64,000 bases of DNA from assembly GCF_030065545.1 (NCBI RefSeq), contig NZ_JASJNC010000010.1, positions 103,646 through 167,645 of the forward strand. The letters are read 5' to 3'. Under the pieces are notes generated by a model, which was not told the DNA's origin, ran no database searches, and worked only from the letters and a program-made list of their open reading frames with translations. Source of the DNA: Marinicella marina (lineage in GTDB: Bacteria; Pseudomonadota; Gammaproteobacteria; Xanthomonadales; Marinicellaceae). The stretch's first letter is position 1, and each line of letters opens with the position of its first letter. The translations under genes were made by a program, and so were the position numbers. Shown here one piece after another: positions 29,801 through 38,334 of this stretch.

Positions 29801-29906
29801 GGTTATCCACATTACCATTGGTGACATCAGTGGGAATTGATGTTGCCTGACCACTTGTGCTGCACGCGAGCGCAGCCAAAACAAATGGTTTCAGTTTAAG
29901 TTTCAT
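26883..29906 (-). CDS. Exported tandem amidohydrolase (inactive half fused to active half)
   Basis: This 1007-residue protein has a signal peptide followed by two amidohydrolase domains. The first half, up to about residue 430, carries PGFINLDSN in place of the DxHxH motif. An acidic linker region follows at about residues 450-560. The second half has a complete-looking set: VDEHAHI, a His in SCHSYVQSE, a His in FTHILEGYK and Asp in INSDSAE, ending with the conserved GSIKVGKDADLVLWS. It is therefore a fusion of a degenerate and a probably active metallohydrolase. The gene starts one base inside the stop of the chalcone-isomerase-like gene (TAATG) and is coupled to the 421-residue gene. The substrate is unknown. 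Confidence 0.8.
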   Translation of the reverse strand: MKLKLKPFVLAALACSTSGQATSIPTDVTNGNVDNRNTIMALTNATVHLNANKTIENATLLIQNDRILNISKGNNPPAKATIKDYSGMHIYPGFINLDSNVGLPAAAKREAFSWGGPETINSTTQGAYNSNEAIKASYDAAEFFTTDSKSNKKMRAQGFTNALSHRKDGIMRGTAVLTHLGDQPEELSVVKAKAAQHYSFNKGSSKQDYPISLMGSVALIRQTWLDAEWYAQQNDMLDFDLAAINTNNKLPKIITTANWQQTLLAEKIANEFGTKFVVKTSGDSYQNLAAVSATEQTLIVPLGQPKAPQINDELDAWNVSYRDLKKWEVAPFNPALLEQQGVSFALVPSSSPQGLDSFLKDLRTAHEHGLSEAGALQAITSVPAQILGRNDLGSLDEGHYANFVVTTAPLLHKDAMVAETWTAGIRHSIKGLPKMKSGHYQLTQGDKSYQFNLTTEKGKIKLAASDEEDEVKYNIKAAGNFATLTVTDEDDEQQFFGAIDNRAFVAVDADDWQMTRLGDVKVSDDDDADNDKAKTTPSSKELPSIPFPFNAYGLIEGDDNDSVLIKNATVWTNEDEGILTNTDVLVVNGKIKSIGSDLSAKQEQRVIDGTGMHLTSGIVDEHAHIALLSVNDIAVNSSMVRMKDAINPHDVNIYRNLAGGVTMAQLLHGSANPIGGQSALIKLKWGVEHPEDLLIDGAEGFIKFALGENVKRSRNQESIRYPLTRMGVEQVYRDAFTQAQAYEKAWKDYNKLSSRAKKKTTAPRKDLVMDATLEVINQERYVSCHSYVQSEINMLMHVAEDFGFNVNTFTHILEGYKVADKMKAHGVGASTFSDWWAFKWEVNYAIPYNAALMNNAGVVTAINSDSAEMSRRLNQEAAKSIKYGGLSEQEAWKLVTLNPAKLLRLDDRVGSIKVGKDADLVLWSDNPLSIYAKAEKTMVEGVVYYDREQQDEIEQTIAAERSRLIDLTKNSKGAKAPFQSKPMKTYECESITGHQHIDHLFFTGAVQ

Positions 29907-30424
29907 TATTTACCTAATTTGAGTAAGCGAGTTAAAAGTTTAGAGGTGGTCACTGGGTCACGGTACATCCACGCATGATGCAAGGCGCGGTTGATTTCTG
30001 AGCCAATAAGGGTGTGAACTTTTTCTCCTTCTATCTGGACTTGTGTACCTGCATCGGGAGAATAAGTTAACTGCCAGCGATCAAAACGATCAGCTTGTGG
30101 CAATTTGTTTAAAAATCTATTGATGATTGTTTGGTTGAATTTGATTGATTCAGGACCTTCTAACTGTCCCTCAATCAATGCTTTGAAGTGTTTTTGAATT
30201 TCTGCTTGTGAGGTCGAAGGAGCCAGCCATTCAATCTCAAATTGAACCATTTGGGTGCCACTGCGGATGTCTTGTAGGTCGTGTATGCCCTTGGGTGCCA
30301 TCAGATTGATTCGGTAAGGCGTTTTATAGCCCCAACTGATTTCAGCTTCGCCCAGTTTGACCCATTGGGTCGCATAGGCCGATTGGCAACTGATCATTAA
30401 TACAGACAGCAGAAAAAATCTCAT
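29906..30424 (-). CDS. Chalcone-isomerase-like periplasmic protein
   Basis: This 172-residue protein has a signal peptide of about 18 residues. The WVKLGEAEISWGYKTPYRINL start and the later FDRWQLTYSPDAGTQV and EINRALHHAWM segments resemble the bacterial chalcone-isomerase-like family, whose members lack a known enzymatic role. It is the first gene of a three-gene minus-strand operon with two exported amidohydrolases, overlapping the next gene by one base. The family call rests on recalled pattern similarity. No regulator is adjacent. Confidence 0.6.
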   Translation of the reverse strand: MRFFLLSVLMISCQSAYATQWVKLGEAEISWGYKTPYRINLMAPKGIHDLQDIRSGTQMVQFEIEWLAPSTSQAEIQKHFKALIEGQLEGPESIKFNQTIINRFLNKLPQADRFDRWQLTYSPDAGTQVQIEGEKVHTLIGSEINRALHHAWMYRDPVTTSKLLTRLLKLGK

Positions 30425-30502
30425 ACATCATTATAAAAGCATCTGCGCTGATTTAACAATCGTATCAGTTAAAAATCACTCTGTGAATGGGATAAAAAGA
30501 AG

Positions 30503-30579
30503 TGGTGGCTATAGGTGGACTTGAACCACCGACCCCAGCATTATGAATGCTGTGCTCTAACCAGCTGAGCTATATAGCC
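30503..30579 (-). tRNA. tRNA-Met(CAT), elongator type
   Basis: Read on the minus strand, the acceptor GGCTATA pairs with TATAGCC, the anticodon loop is TTCATAA and CCA is encoded. The overall sequence follows the elongator tRNA-Met pattern and not the initiator, because the first acceptor pair is intact. Confidence 0.94.
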
Positions 30580-30648
30580 ACGAGAGCGCGAATTTTCTTA
30601 TCAATCACGCTTTTTGTCAAGATTTTAATTGAAATAAATAGTGGTTTT

Positions 30649-32238
30649 TTATACTTTCAATGTTTCTGTGGTGTTGTGGAATCTGATGTCTGGGTGACGC
30701 TCTTGTGCCAACTGTAAGTTAACCATTGATGGTGCCAAATAAACCAAGTGACCATGTGCATCCTCAGCTAAATTCGCTTCATTTTTGTTGCGGAACTGTT
30801 GCATCTTTTTATCATCGTCGGCATCCACCCAGTAAGCGGTGCGGGTTTCTACATTTTCAAATATCGCCTCGACGTTGTATTCGCGTTTCAGGCGGTAAGC
30901 CACCACTTCAAACTGCAACACACCGACAGCACCCAGAATCAGCTCATTGCTGATTAATGGGCGAAAAAACTGGGTCGCGCCTTCTTCAGACAATTGCGCC
31001 AGTCCTTTTTGCAGTGCCTTGAGCTTCAATGGGTCTTTGAGTCTGGCTCGGCGAAATAACTCAGGAGCGAAACTGGGGATGCCAGTGAATTGCATGACTT
31101 CACCTTCACTGAAAGAATCTCCAATACTGATGGTGCCGTGGTTGTGGATGCCAATGATGTCACCAGGATAGGCTTTTTCTACTGTGCCACGCTCTTCAGC
31201 CATGAATGTCAGGGCATTGGGTATTTTGATGTCTTTGTTGGTGCGGGAATTTTTTAATTTCATACCTTGTTTAAAGACCCCTGAACAAATACGCATGAAT
31301 GCCACGCGATCACGGTGATTGGGATCCATATTGGCTTGAATTTTAAAGACAAAACCAGCACATTTTTTTTCATCCGGCTCAACCACTCGTTCGGTGGTGG
31401 CGCGTGGTTGTGGTGCTGGTGCATTCTCAGCAAATGAATCCAGTAGCGGTTGCACCCCAAAGTTATTGATCGCTGAACCGAAGAACACCGGTGATAGTTC
31501 ACCTTTGAGGTAGGCATCCAAATCAAACTTATGCGATGCACCTTCTACCAGTTCAACTTCCTCACGAAACTCATCAGCAGCAGTGCCCAAGGCCTCATCC
31601 AGTTCCTTGGAGTCCAAACCTTTGATAATGACAGCCTCTTGGGTTTCGTAGTTTTTACCGGCTTCATACAACATCACTTCATCATTGATAAAGTGATAAA
31701 CCCCTTTGAGTCGTTTGCCCATGCCAATTGGCCAAGTGATGGGGGCACATTTGATTTTCAATACGTCTTCAACCTCATCCAACAAATCAATCGGCTCTTT
31801 GCCTTCGCGGTCTAACTTGTTGATGAAGGTATAGATGGGGGTGGTTCTCAAGCGACAAACTTCCATCAGTTTGATGGTCCTTTCCTCAACCCCTTTGGCA
31901 CAGTCAATCACCATCAGTGCTGAATCAACCGCAGTCAGTGTGCGGTAGGTGTCCTCAGAGAAGTCGGCATGACCCGGTGTATCCAACAGGTTCATGGTGC
32001 GGCCTTTGTAAGGGAATTGCATGATTGAGGAGGTGATAGAAATACCACGTTCTTGTTCCATCGCCATCCAATCTGAAGTGGCATGTCGATCGGCTTTGCG
32101 AGATTTGACAGAACCAGCGACCTGAATGGCACCACCAAACAACAGAATCTTTTCCGTGATGGTGGTTTTACCCGCATCAGGGTGCGAAATAATCGCAAAT
32201 GTCCTGCGGTTTAAATATTCAGCTTGTTGCTCTGACAT
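30649..32238 (-). CDS. prfC: Peptide chain release factor 3
   Basis: This 529-residue translational GTPase removes RF1 or RF2 from the ribosome after termination. The G domain shows [14 protein letters not shown], the switch-[18 protein letters not shown] and NKLDREG. I chose the internal ATG at 32238 ([14 protein letters not shown]), which gives exactly the usual length and follows a GAGGG-like site. The ATG at 32253 adds five residues and has no ribosome binding site. It is preceded on the other side by a 296-base gap leading to the receptor gene. Confidence 0.95.
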   Translation of the reverse strand: MSEQQAEYLNRRTFAIISHPDAGKTTITEKILLFGGAIQVAGSVKSRKADRHATSDWMAMEQERGISITSSIMQFPYKGRTMNLLDTPGHADFSEDTYRTLTAVDSALMVIDCAKGVEERTIKLMEVCRLRTTPIYTFINKLDREGKEPIDLLDEVEDVLKIKCAPITWPIGMGKRLKGVYHFINDEVMLYEAGKNYETQEAVIIKGLDSKELDEALGTAADEFREEVELVEGASHKFDLDAYLKGELSPVFFGSAINNFGVQPLLDSFAENAPAPQPRATTERVVEPDEKKCAGFVFKIQANMDPNHRDRVAFMRICSGVFKQGMKLKNSRTNKDIKIPNALTFMAEERGTVEKAYPGDIIGIHNHGTISIGDSFSEGEVMQFTGIPSFAPELFRRARLKDPLKLKALQKGLAQLSEEGATQFFRPLISNELILGAVGVLQFEVVAYRLKREYNVEAIFENVETRTAYWVDADDDKKMQQFRNKNEANLAEDAHGHLVYLAPSMVNLQLAQERHPDIRFHNTTETLKV

Positions 32239-32483
32239 GTGACACGCCCTCATTGAATCAAGCCGCGCATTTTATCAGAGTTCGCGTTGGCTGGCACGGC
32301 CGATTGCTGAAGATTTTTGGGTCTTTTCTCCAGGCGGTGGTACTGATTACCTGGGAGCCATAAATGTTTCGAAATAATTAATGCTGAATTCAGCTGTTTT
32401 ATCAGCAGTAACAGCTAAGATATTCAGCCGACGATATGATTGATGGCTTTTAATTCGAATCAGATCAACATAAATCTGTTAGC

Positions 32484-32513
32484 AAAAAAAAGGGCTGCCA
32501 TGTCAGGCAGCCC
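32484..32513 (-). terminator. Terminator of the TonB-dependent receptor gene
   Basis: GGGCTGCC (32492-32499) pairs with GGCAGCCC (32506-32513) around a 6-base loop, with a T-run when read on the minus strand. It lies 22 bases after the receptor stop codon. The remaining 32254-32480 stretch shows no gene. Confidence 0.92.
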
Positions 32514-32534
32514 CTTGAATGGACAATTGGCTTA

Positions 32535-34886
32535 TCAGAACGTCAGCCTGAAACCAGCAGTGATACTGCGACCTGGACGTGGTGCAATGTCTTTGATGAA
32601 CGAAGCGTGTTCACGTATTTCCTCATCCAACAAGTTATCAGCACGCAGAAACACCAAAGTCTCAAATCGGTCATGGTAGTAGACCCAATTAACGTTCAAG
32701 TCTAATAAGTCATAACCTTCAGTGGGTAGTTCGAAATCAGCCACATCGTTCTGATCAGTCACACGGGTGTGGTTGATGCCGACATTCCAAGCGCCTCGAT
32801 TCCAATTAACCTCAAGGCCATAACGTTCACTGGGAATGCGTGGTACATTTTCACCGGTGTTCAGCTCAGCTTCGGCACCATCAGCAAATAACCTGAAATC
32901 CCATTGGTTAGCGAAACTGTCCTCAAACTGGTAGCCCAAGTCCAACTCATATCCAGTGAAAGTGGCGTTTTGTTGGGCATAAATAAAAATTCTGGTTTCA
33001 TCTTCTTCCAAACCGGTGTTGCGCAAGAAAATGTAGTCATCCAGTTGGTTATAGAACAAAGCACCACTGAAGCGCCAGCCATTGTTGCGGTATTTCAAAC
33101 CAATGTCGAAATTGTTCGAGACTTCATGCTCTAAGTCTAAGTTACCAATTTCAATGGCATCAGTGGCTAAGTGAGGCACCAGCTCTTCACCCAATGGTTG
33201 GTTAGAAAACAATTCTTCAGCTGTGGCCATGCGGCTGGCTGATGTGAGATTGATGGGCAATGTCCAGTGATCGTTTAAGTCAAAAGTAGCACCCAATGAA
33301 ATACTCAGGGCATCGTCATCAAAATCAGGGAAGAAATCAGAACTGATGGTTTGGTTGTCGTAGCGCAAGCCAAACTCAGCATGCCAGTTATCAAAGTCAC
33401 GCTCTTCAATGGCAAATAAACTCCAGATTTGGGTTTCAGTAGGCAGAATATAAGCTTCTTCACCCAGGGCAGAGAAATCACGGTTGGTCCACTGAAAACC
33501 CCAAACACCCTCAAAGCCACCGATAGTGCCATGGGTCATTTCGAAGCGGAATTCATCGGCCTGGTTATCGAACATGGTGCCGATTTCATCACCTTCCAAC
33601 TCCACATGCATGTAATCGGTGTTTGAGTAATGGGTTCTGAATTGACGGATAAAACTGTCATCGTCAAAGCGGTGTAGGCCTTTGATGTTAAATACTGATT
33701 TATCTAAATCAATACGGACAATTTCTTCTTCCTCTTCGTCATGCTCATGGTCATCATCGTCTTCACCTTTGGCCACGTTATCATCATGGTCATGGTCTTC
33801 TTCACCATGCTCATGCTCATGACCAGGGATGCCATAATTGCGGTTATAGTCAGAGTATGATATACCCCAGTAACCACGGTCTGTGACGCGTGATAAGCCC
33901 ACATTGAAACCATCTGATTCAAGTGATGAGTTCTCTAACACGCCGAAGTCTTCTCCTTCTCTTTCATCATCGTGTTCACCTTCCTCGTGGTCTTCATCAT
34001 GTCCTTCCTCGGCTTCATGATAAATTTCTGATTCAGCAAAGCCAGGAATTTCATAATCATCGGTTTGGCTGTTGAAATAACTGAAGTGACCCATCCATTC
34101 GTCGCTTAATGCGCCATTGATGGTGAAAACACCTGTTTGTTCACCCAAAGTACTGTCAGAGAAACGGCCTTCAATACCGCCAGTGATGCCATCAATCTTT
34201 TGTGTCGGAATCACTTCATCAACGACATTAACCACACCACCTACGGCACCGCCGCCATACAGTAATGTACCGGGGCCTTTCAAAACTTCGACTTGGGTGG
34301 CCAGCAGAGGTTCTGTGGTGATCCAGTGGTCTGGGCTGACAGATGCAGCATCTTGATTGGTGATGTTGTTATTAAGGATGGTAACACGCGGTCCTTGTTG
34401 ACCTCGAATCACAACTTGACCCGCTCCCACACCGAAGCTACCGGAATTCACTCCGGTGATGCGATTCAGCGTTTGATCAATCGATAAACCGCGATCCAAG
34501 ACCAAGTCCTCTTCGCTCAAGATCGCCACAGGTGTGGTCATGCGTAATTGGTTGTGTTCAAGTGGATTAGCGGTGACCACCAAATCATCTAAACGCAGGG
34601 CATCGATGTTAATCGACAAGGCTTGACCGTCATGGTTGATGTCGGTGTTGTAATGTTTGGCACGGTTGATTTCAATGTCCAACTCATAGGCACCTTCTGC
34701 CAAGTTTTCAAAAGTAAACTCACCGGCTTGGTCAGTGGTTGTTTCAAGTTCAGTGCCTTGGATACGAACCAGGACATTGCTGAATACCTGGTCTTGGTTA
34801 TTGGTGATACGACCATTAAGATCGCTGCTGTCTTGCGCCCACAAAGCAGGGCTGATAAATAGGGTTAACAGTAACAAGTTTCTCAT
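32535..34886 (-). CDS. TonB-dependent outer-membrane receptor with His/Asp/Glu-rich loops, probably for zinc or another metal
   Basis: This 783-residue receptor has a signal peptide, then a carboxypeptidase-like beta-sandwich domain (about residues 20-100). The plug follows, with VVIRGQQGPRVTIL and VEVLKGPGTLLYGGGAVGG, and then a beta barrel ending in a terminal Phe. Two predicted extracellular loops, at about residues 285-320 and 355-395, are packed with His, Asp and Glu (for example GHEHEHGEEDHDHDD). Such loops are known in zinc-type receptors like ZnuD, so metal uptake is likely; the metal itself is inferred. A small exported protein gene lies directly upstream. An inverted repeat just before the start may control expression. 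Confidence 0.85.
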   Translation of the reverse strand: MRNLLLLTLFISPALWAQDSSDLNGRITNNQDQVFSNVLVRIQGTELETTTDQAGEFTFENLAEGAYELDIEINRAKHYNTDINHDGQALSINIDALRLDDLVVTANPLEHNQLRMTTPVAILSEEDLVLDRGLSIDQTLNRITGVNSGSFGVGAGQVVIRGQQGPRVTILNNNITNQDAASVSPDHWITTEPLLATQVEVLKGPGTLLYGGGAVGGVVNVVDEVIPTQKIDGITGGIEGRFSDSTLGEQTGVFTINGALSDEWMGHFSYFNSQTDDYEIPGFAESEIYHEAEEGHDEDHEEGEHDDEREGEDFGVLENSSLESDGFNVGLSRVTDRGYWGISYSDYNRNYGIPGHEHEHGEEDHDHDDNVAKGEDDDDHEHDEEEEEIVRIDLDKSVFNIKGLHRFDDDSFIRQFRTHYSNTDYMHVELEGDEIGTMFDNQADEFRFEMTHGTIGGFEGVWGFQWTNRDFSALGEEAYILPTETQIWSLFAIEERDFDNWHAEFGLRYDNQTISSDFFPDFDDDALSISLGATFDLNDHWTLPINLTSASRMATAEELFSNQPLGEELVPHLATDAIEIGNLDLEHEVSNNFDIGLKYRNNGWRFSGALFYNQLDDYIFLRNTGLEEDETRIFIYAQQNATFTGYELDLGYQFEDSFANQWDFRLFADGAEAELNTGENVPRIPSERYGLEVNWNRGAWNVGINHTRVTDQNDVADFELPTEGYDLLDLNVNWVYYHDRFETLVFLRADNLLDEEIREHASFIKDIAPRPGRSITAGFRLTF

Positions 34887-34902
34887 GTTGTTCTCTCAAA
34901 AA

Positions 34903-34920
34903 TACAAACGTCGGTTTGTA
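34903..34920. promoter_or_regulatory. Perfect inverted repeat upstream of the metal receptor
   Basis: TACAAAC (34903-34909), GTCG, GTTTGTA (34914-34920) forms an 18-bp operator-like palindrome 17 bases before the receptor start. It does not match the Zur consensus known to me from enterobacteria. It looks like a TetR-family or other dimer site. Confidence 0.5.
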
Positions 34921-34981
34921 AAAAATACACAAAATCATGCCCTTAGGCACAATCAATTAATCGGTTTTGTTGATTTGTGAA

Positions 34982-35251
34982 TTATGAGTGTTGTGGTGGA
35001 CCACGTATGAGATCAGTATGTTGAGTGGTTGGTTTGATGAATGCATTGAAGTTGCCGCTACACTTGATGGCAATGGCGGTTTCCATTGACAAATAAGTGG
35101 CTGCCGAGGCGGGCACAGCATCATCATTTGACTGGACATGGATACAGACTTCACAGGCTTCCACATCGTGTGACACTGCCGAATGCGCTTCGTGCGCAGT
35201 CAGAGCCAACAACAAGGCAAAAATAATGCTGTGAATCAGTTTTGTATTCAT
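34982..35251 (-). CDS. Small exported protein upstream of the metal receptor
   Basis: This 89-residue protein has a signal peptide of about 24 residues and a CxxC pair at EACEVCIH, followed by a further Cys near residue 64. The C-terminus ends IRGPPQHS. Small proteins with this architecture (CxxC near the N-terminus, R-x-P-P end) often lie next to metal TonB receptors and are sometimes grouped with DUF2946. I am not certain of that assignment. Same-strand placement 95 bases upstream of the receptor suggests a shared role in metal handling. Confidence 0.55.
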   Translation of the reverse strand: MNTKLIHSIIFALLLALTAHEAHSAVSHDVEACEVCIHVQSNDDAVPASAATYLSMETAIAIKCSGNFNAFIKPTTQHTDLIRGPPQHS

Positions 35252-35341
35252 ACCGCCATTTTGGAGTTATTTGTGAATATTTTCAATAAACGATGTCGTA
35301 TTTATGTCAAATTCATGACTTTAGGCCTATTTTTAAGGCCG

Positions 35342-35358
35342 TTCTCATGTTTTGAGAA
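35342..35358 (+). promoter_or_regulatory. 17-bp palindromic motif (copy 1 of 3)
   Basis: TTCTCA-TGTTT-TGAGAA is a perfect 6-5-6 inverted repeat 53 bases upstream of the 109-residue orphan gene. Closely related sequences lie upstream of the two copies of the 78-residue gene at 42629 and 46899. Confidence 0.5.
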
Positions 35359-35411
35359 TATCGTTATCTAAGCTGGCTATATTATTGATAAAGATAACAA
35401 AGGAGCAGCAT

Positions 35412-35741
35412 ATGCGAGCCAAAAACCAAGCAAGAATACAACCACACATTCCCAATCAATCAGTTGATCGGGTGGCCAATACCATTCAATTCGAGCACCA
35501 TGGTACCTTCAACGACATCCCAGCCTGTTACCAAACCTGGCAGCTTGATGGCATGCGTGGTGAGAGCATCATGTTCAAGAAAAAAGATTTAAAGAAGTAT
35601 GCATTGGATAAATTGATCAGGGACGTGCGGGCCTCTAAACTGGCCCAAACCCACAAGCCCATCACCCTCAGTCATAATCCGCCAGGTCACTTGTGTGTGA
35701 TATTTAATTTCAGTATGAAAATGTTGAAAAGTATTGGTTGA
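35412..35741 (+). CDS. Hypothetical basic protein, 109 residues
   Basis: I do not recognise this protein. It starts at ATG 35412 behind a good AAAGGAG site. An in-frame upstream ATG at 35352 overlaps the palindromic motif region and is unlikely. It is rich in Lys, Arg, His and Gln, has no signal peptide and no membrane helix, and contains LKKYALDKLIRDVRASK, which looks helical and basic. It stands alone between the receptor region and the GGDEF gene. The palindrome 53 bases upstream suggests regulated expression. Confidence 0.6.
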   Translation: MRAKNQARIQPHIPNQSVDRVANTIQFEHHGTFNDIPACYQTWQLDGMRGESIMFKKKDLKKYALDKLIRDVRASKLAQTHKPITLSHNPPGHLCVIFNFSMKMLKSIG

Positions 35742-35845
35742 TGAAAACACCAAACTTGATGTTTACTGAGCAGCAAAAAAATATGATATTATGAAGAACA
35801 AGCGATTTTACCCACAAGAAGTAAATAGAGAAAGACCAAAGGATT

Positions 35846-37654
35846 ATGAATGCCGTAGGGTTTACTACTACCTCGATAATTATTATTTTTTCAAGCTGTT
35901 CCCGACACATTTTGATGTGCCTGGTGTTGTTGACTGTCATAAGCCCTTTATGTGCCTCGGAAAATATCCAGTTTGAGAATCTCAATGCTTTGGCATATGA
36001 AGCGCCTGATCAGTTGTTGGCAAAAGTCGATGCAATGGAAGTTTCAAAATACGACATTGAAACGCTCAGGCACATTGAAGTGATAAAAGCCAAAGCACTG
36101 TATTATTTAAACCGCTTCGCAGAATCGCAAACAGTTTTAATCGCTGTTGAAGCAGCTTTTGATGAAATAGAAGATAACCGCATCAAAGAATTGACTATGC
36201 GTTTGATGGGACAAAACTTTTATCGCATGGGTGGATTTGATCAAGCCATGAGTTATGCACTCAAAGCAAAAATCATATCAGAAGACAATGGTTTGACAGC
36301 AGCCCAAGCCCAAGTCACCAACATGATCGCTGCCATTCACTTACGTTCCGGTGAACATCAACTGGCGCTGAATTTTTTTACCGAGGCTTTAGCAAATTTT
36401 AAGGCCATCAAGTCGATGAATGACATAGCCAAAGTAAACAACAACTTGGCTGCGGTTCATATTGAGCTCAAGCAGTACCCTCAAGCTGAAGAATATCTGA
36501 AATCAGCCCTGCAACTATCGATTGAACTTAACCGCCCCACAACTTACATGTCAGCCACAGTCAATAAAATTGAATTGTTAGTCGATACCAATAAATTTGA
36601 CGAAGCAGCTGAGACATATGCTGCATGTTTAGCGTATGCCAGTGAAGAAAGCCTAAAAAGTTATTTGGTTTGGTGTTTAGAGGCTGGTGCATACATGCTT
36701 AAACAACAAGGTGATTTTGAAGAGTCTATCAGTGTCACCCAACGTGCTTACCTGATGGCAGCTGAACAAGGCTTGTCACAATCACAGTTGAATTTGGGCA
36801 AAGCACTGATTGAACTGTACCAATCTACCAATCAATATGAAAAAGCGTTGACTGTTTCTGCAGAAAATTTGCAGCAGGTAGAATCCATCAATGCTGAAAT
36901 ACTGACCCTGAAACTGGATGAAGTCAGGGCGCTTAATGATGTTGAACAAACCCGCAACCAACTGCAGTTTGAAAGGCAACAAAACAAACTCTATTTAGCC
37001 AACCAAAGGTTAACTATGGCAGGTTTGGCCGTGCTGATCATCATGTTATTGGTGGCACTTTATTTATTGCGCAGCAAAAAACAAGTGCTCTCAGCACTGC
37101 ACCAACAACAACATCACACGCAAGATGCCTTGGAAGCCATGCGCGAGGCCAAAGAGGCCAACGAAAAATTAGCCAAAACCGACGCACTGACTGGACTATA
37201 CAACAGGCGTGAAATGATGAATTTAATGAACAGTGCGATCAACTCAACAACAAAGAATGAACAACAACATGCCGTCATGCTGGATGTGGATTGGTTCAAG
37301 CAGATCAATGACGAGTATGGGCATGCAATGGGCGACCAAGTTTTGATTGAGCTGTCAAAAACCATGCTGGCATGGTTACCAAAAGGAGCATGCTGTGCCC
37401 GTTGGGGTGGGGAGGAGTTCCTCATCATGTTGGTTGAACTAAGTGGTCAGGAAGCAAAGGTTTTGATTGAAGACCTGTTACAAAAAATCAATGACATAAC
37501 CATTGACTCGCACCCAGAGTTATCAATCACAGCGAGTGCAGGGCTCAGTCCCTATCAAGTGTGGACATCGATTGATGCTTGGTTGGATGAAGCAGATGCA
37601 GCACTTTATAGCAGTAAATCTAATGGTAGAAACCAACTGACAATCAGCCAATAA
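35846..37654 (+). CDS. TPR-GGDEF diguanylate cyclase
   Basis: This 602-residue protein makes cyclic di-GMP. After an N-terminal hydrophobic segment (about residues 12-38, a signal peptide or anchor) comes a helical repeat region of TPR type (about residues 50-370). It includes KVNNNLAAVHIELKQYPQAE. A coiled coil and one membrane helix follow (about 390-410, LAVLIIMLLVALYLL), then a GGDEF domain with DALTGLYNRR and the catalytic motif as GGEEF. The layout places TPRs in the periplasm and the cyclase in the cytoplasm, as in sensor cyclases. AAAGG precedes the start. No EAL domain is present. Confidence 0.9.
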   Translation: MNAVGFTTTSIIIIFSSCSRHILMCLVLLTVISPLCASENIQFENLNALAYEAPDQLLAKVDAMEVSKYDIETLRHIEVIKAKALYYLNRFAESQTVLIAVEAAFDEIEDNRIKELTMRLMGQNFYRMGGFDQAMSYALKAKIISEDNGLTAAQAQVTNMIAAIHLRSGEHQLALNFFTEALANFKAIKSMNDIAKVNNNLAAVHIELKQYPQAEEYLKSALQLSIELNRPTTYMSATVNKIELLVDTNKFDEAAETYAACLAYASEESLKSYLVWCLEAGAYMLKQQGDFEESISVTQRAYLMAAEQGLSQSQLNLGKALIELYQSTNQYEKALTVSAENLQQVESINAEILTLKLDEVRALNDVEQTRNQLQFERQQNKLYLANQRLTMAGLAVLIIMLLVALYLLRSKKQVLSALHQQQHHTQDALEAMREAKEANEKLAKTDALTGLYNRREMMNLMNSAINSTTKNEQQHAVMLDVDWFKQINDEYGHAMGDQVLIELSKTMLAWLPKGACCARWGGEEFLIMLVELSGQEAKVLIEDLLQKINDITIDSHPELSITASAGLSPYQVWTSIDAWLDEADAALYSSKSNGRNQLTISQ

Positions 37655-37746
37655 AAAAATATTGTCAGCATCAATGATTCAGCCTTACAATAACCCACCT
37701 GAGTAGGATGAGAAATTCAAAATCGTAACCCACCAATACTTCATTA

Positions 37747-38328
37747 ATGAAACCATATAACATCGTTGTAACTGGCGAACCCACATACATAAAACAGTTG
37801 ATTCAATGCATCAGTTTTGGACCTGAGGGCGAAATCACACACAAATACATCGGTCCAGATCGAAAAACTGAAATCGTGGTGCCCATGCGCTTCGGTTCCT
37901 TGGAAGTGGATGAAGATCACCGCCTTGATTTTTACGGCGGTAACAGTGAAGAACTTTTTGACTACATCAATCGCCCCACCAACAAAGAATTCAAAGGCAT
38001 GATGGTGCTATTGAATGCAGACAGTGAGGATGCTTTGTTTGGTTTTGCTGATATGTTGGCCAAGCACATTAATTACCTGCGCCGCCATGCCCTGGTTGTG
38101 GCCGTTTCAGGCCAAGATTACACCGCGGTAAAACTGGCTGAAGAGCAGGTGAGGGCCTGTTTGGTTGAATTAGATGCAGCAGCACCGGTTTTCAGTATTG
38201 ACCCTAAAAGTAAAAAAGAAGTGAGTTTGTTGGTTGAGTCTTTGTTGTATTTTGCGGCTCCTGGCATCAGTGACAGCAGTCGTGGTAAATCAACCTTTGC
38301 CTTAAAATCTTCGTCCGAAGGGGTATAA
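37747..38328 (+). CDS. Small-GTPase-like protein with degenerate nucleotide-binding motifs
   Basis: This 193-residue protein has the fold pattern of the bacterial SRPRB/MglA-like GTPases (COG2229 type). It shows an N-terminal strand YNIVVTGEP, the LDFYGGNSEELFDYI segment where the family has LYGTPGQERFDFM, and a final EVSLLVESLLYF helix. The P-loop, however, reads GEPTYIKQ and lacks the GKS/T lysine, and the expected NKxD-like strand reads VSGQD. It probably does not hydrolyse GTP. It lies six bases before a receiver-like gene and forms a two-gene unit with it. Function is unknown; a scaffold or regulatory role is possible. Confidence 0.6.
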   Translation: MKPYNIVVTGEPTYIKQLIQCISFGPEGEITHKYIGPDRKTEIVVPMRFGSLEVDEDHRLDFYGGNSEELFDYINRPTNKEFKGMMVLLNADSEDALFGFADMLAKHINYLRRHALVVAVSGQDYTAVKLAEEQVRACLVELDAAAPVFSIDPKSKKEVSLLVESLLYFAAPGISDSSRGKSTFALKSSSEGV

Positions 38329-38334
38329 AAAAGC

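Noticed and set aside
26883..29906. A frameshift or sequencing fusion producing the 1007-residue amidohydrolase
   Set aside because: The frame is continuous, the linker is coherent acidic coding sequence, and such double-domain amidohydrolases occur elsewhere, so I treat it as a real fusion.
33704..33922. Open frames inside the His-rich region of the receptor gene
   Set aside because: They are shadow frames in a compositionally biased coding sequence, with no ribosome binding site and no independent features.
35352..35411. An N-terminal extension of the 109-residue protein from ATG 35352
   Set aside because: It would start inside the palindromic motif, has no ribosome binding site, and a strong AAAGGAG site precedes the internal ATG at 35412.
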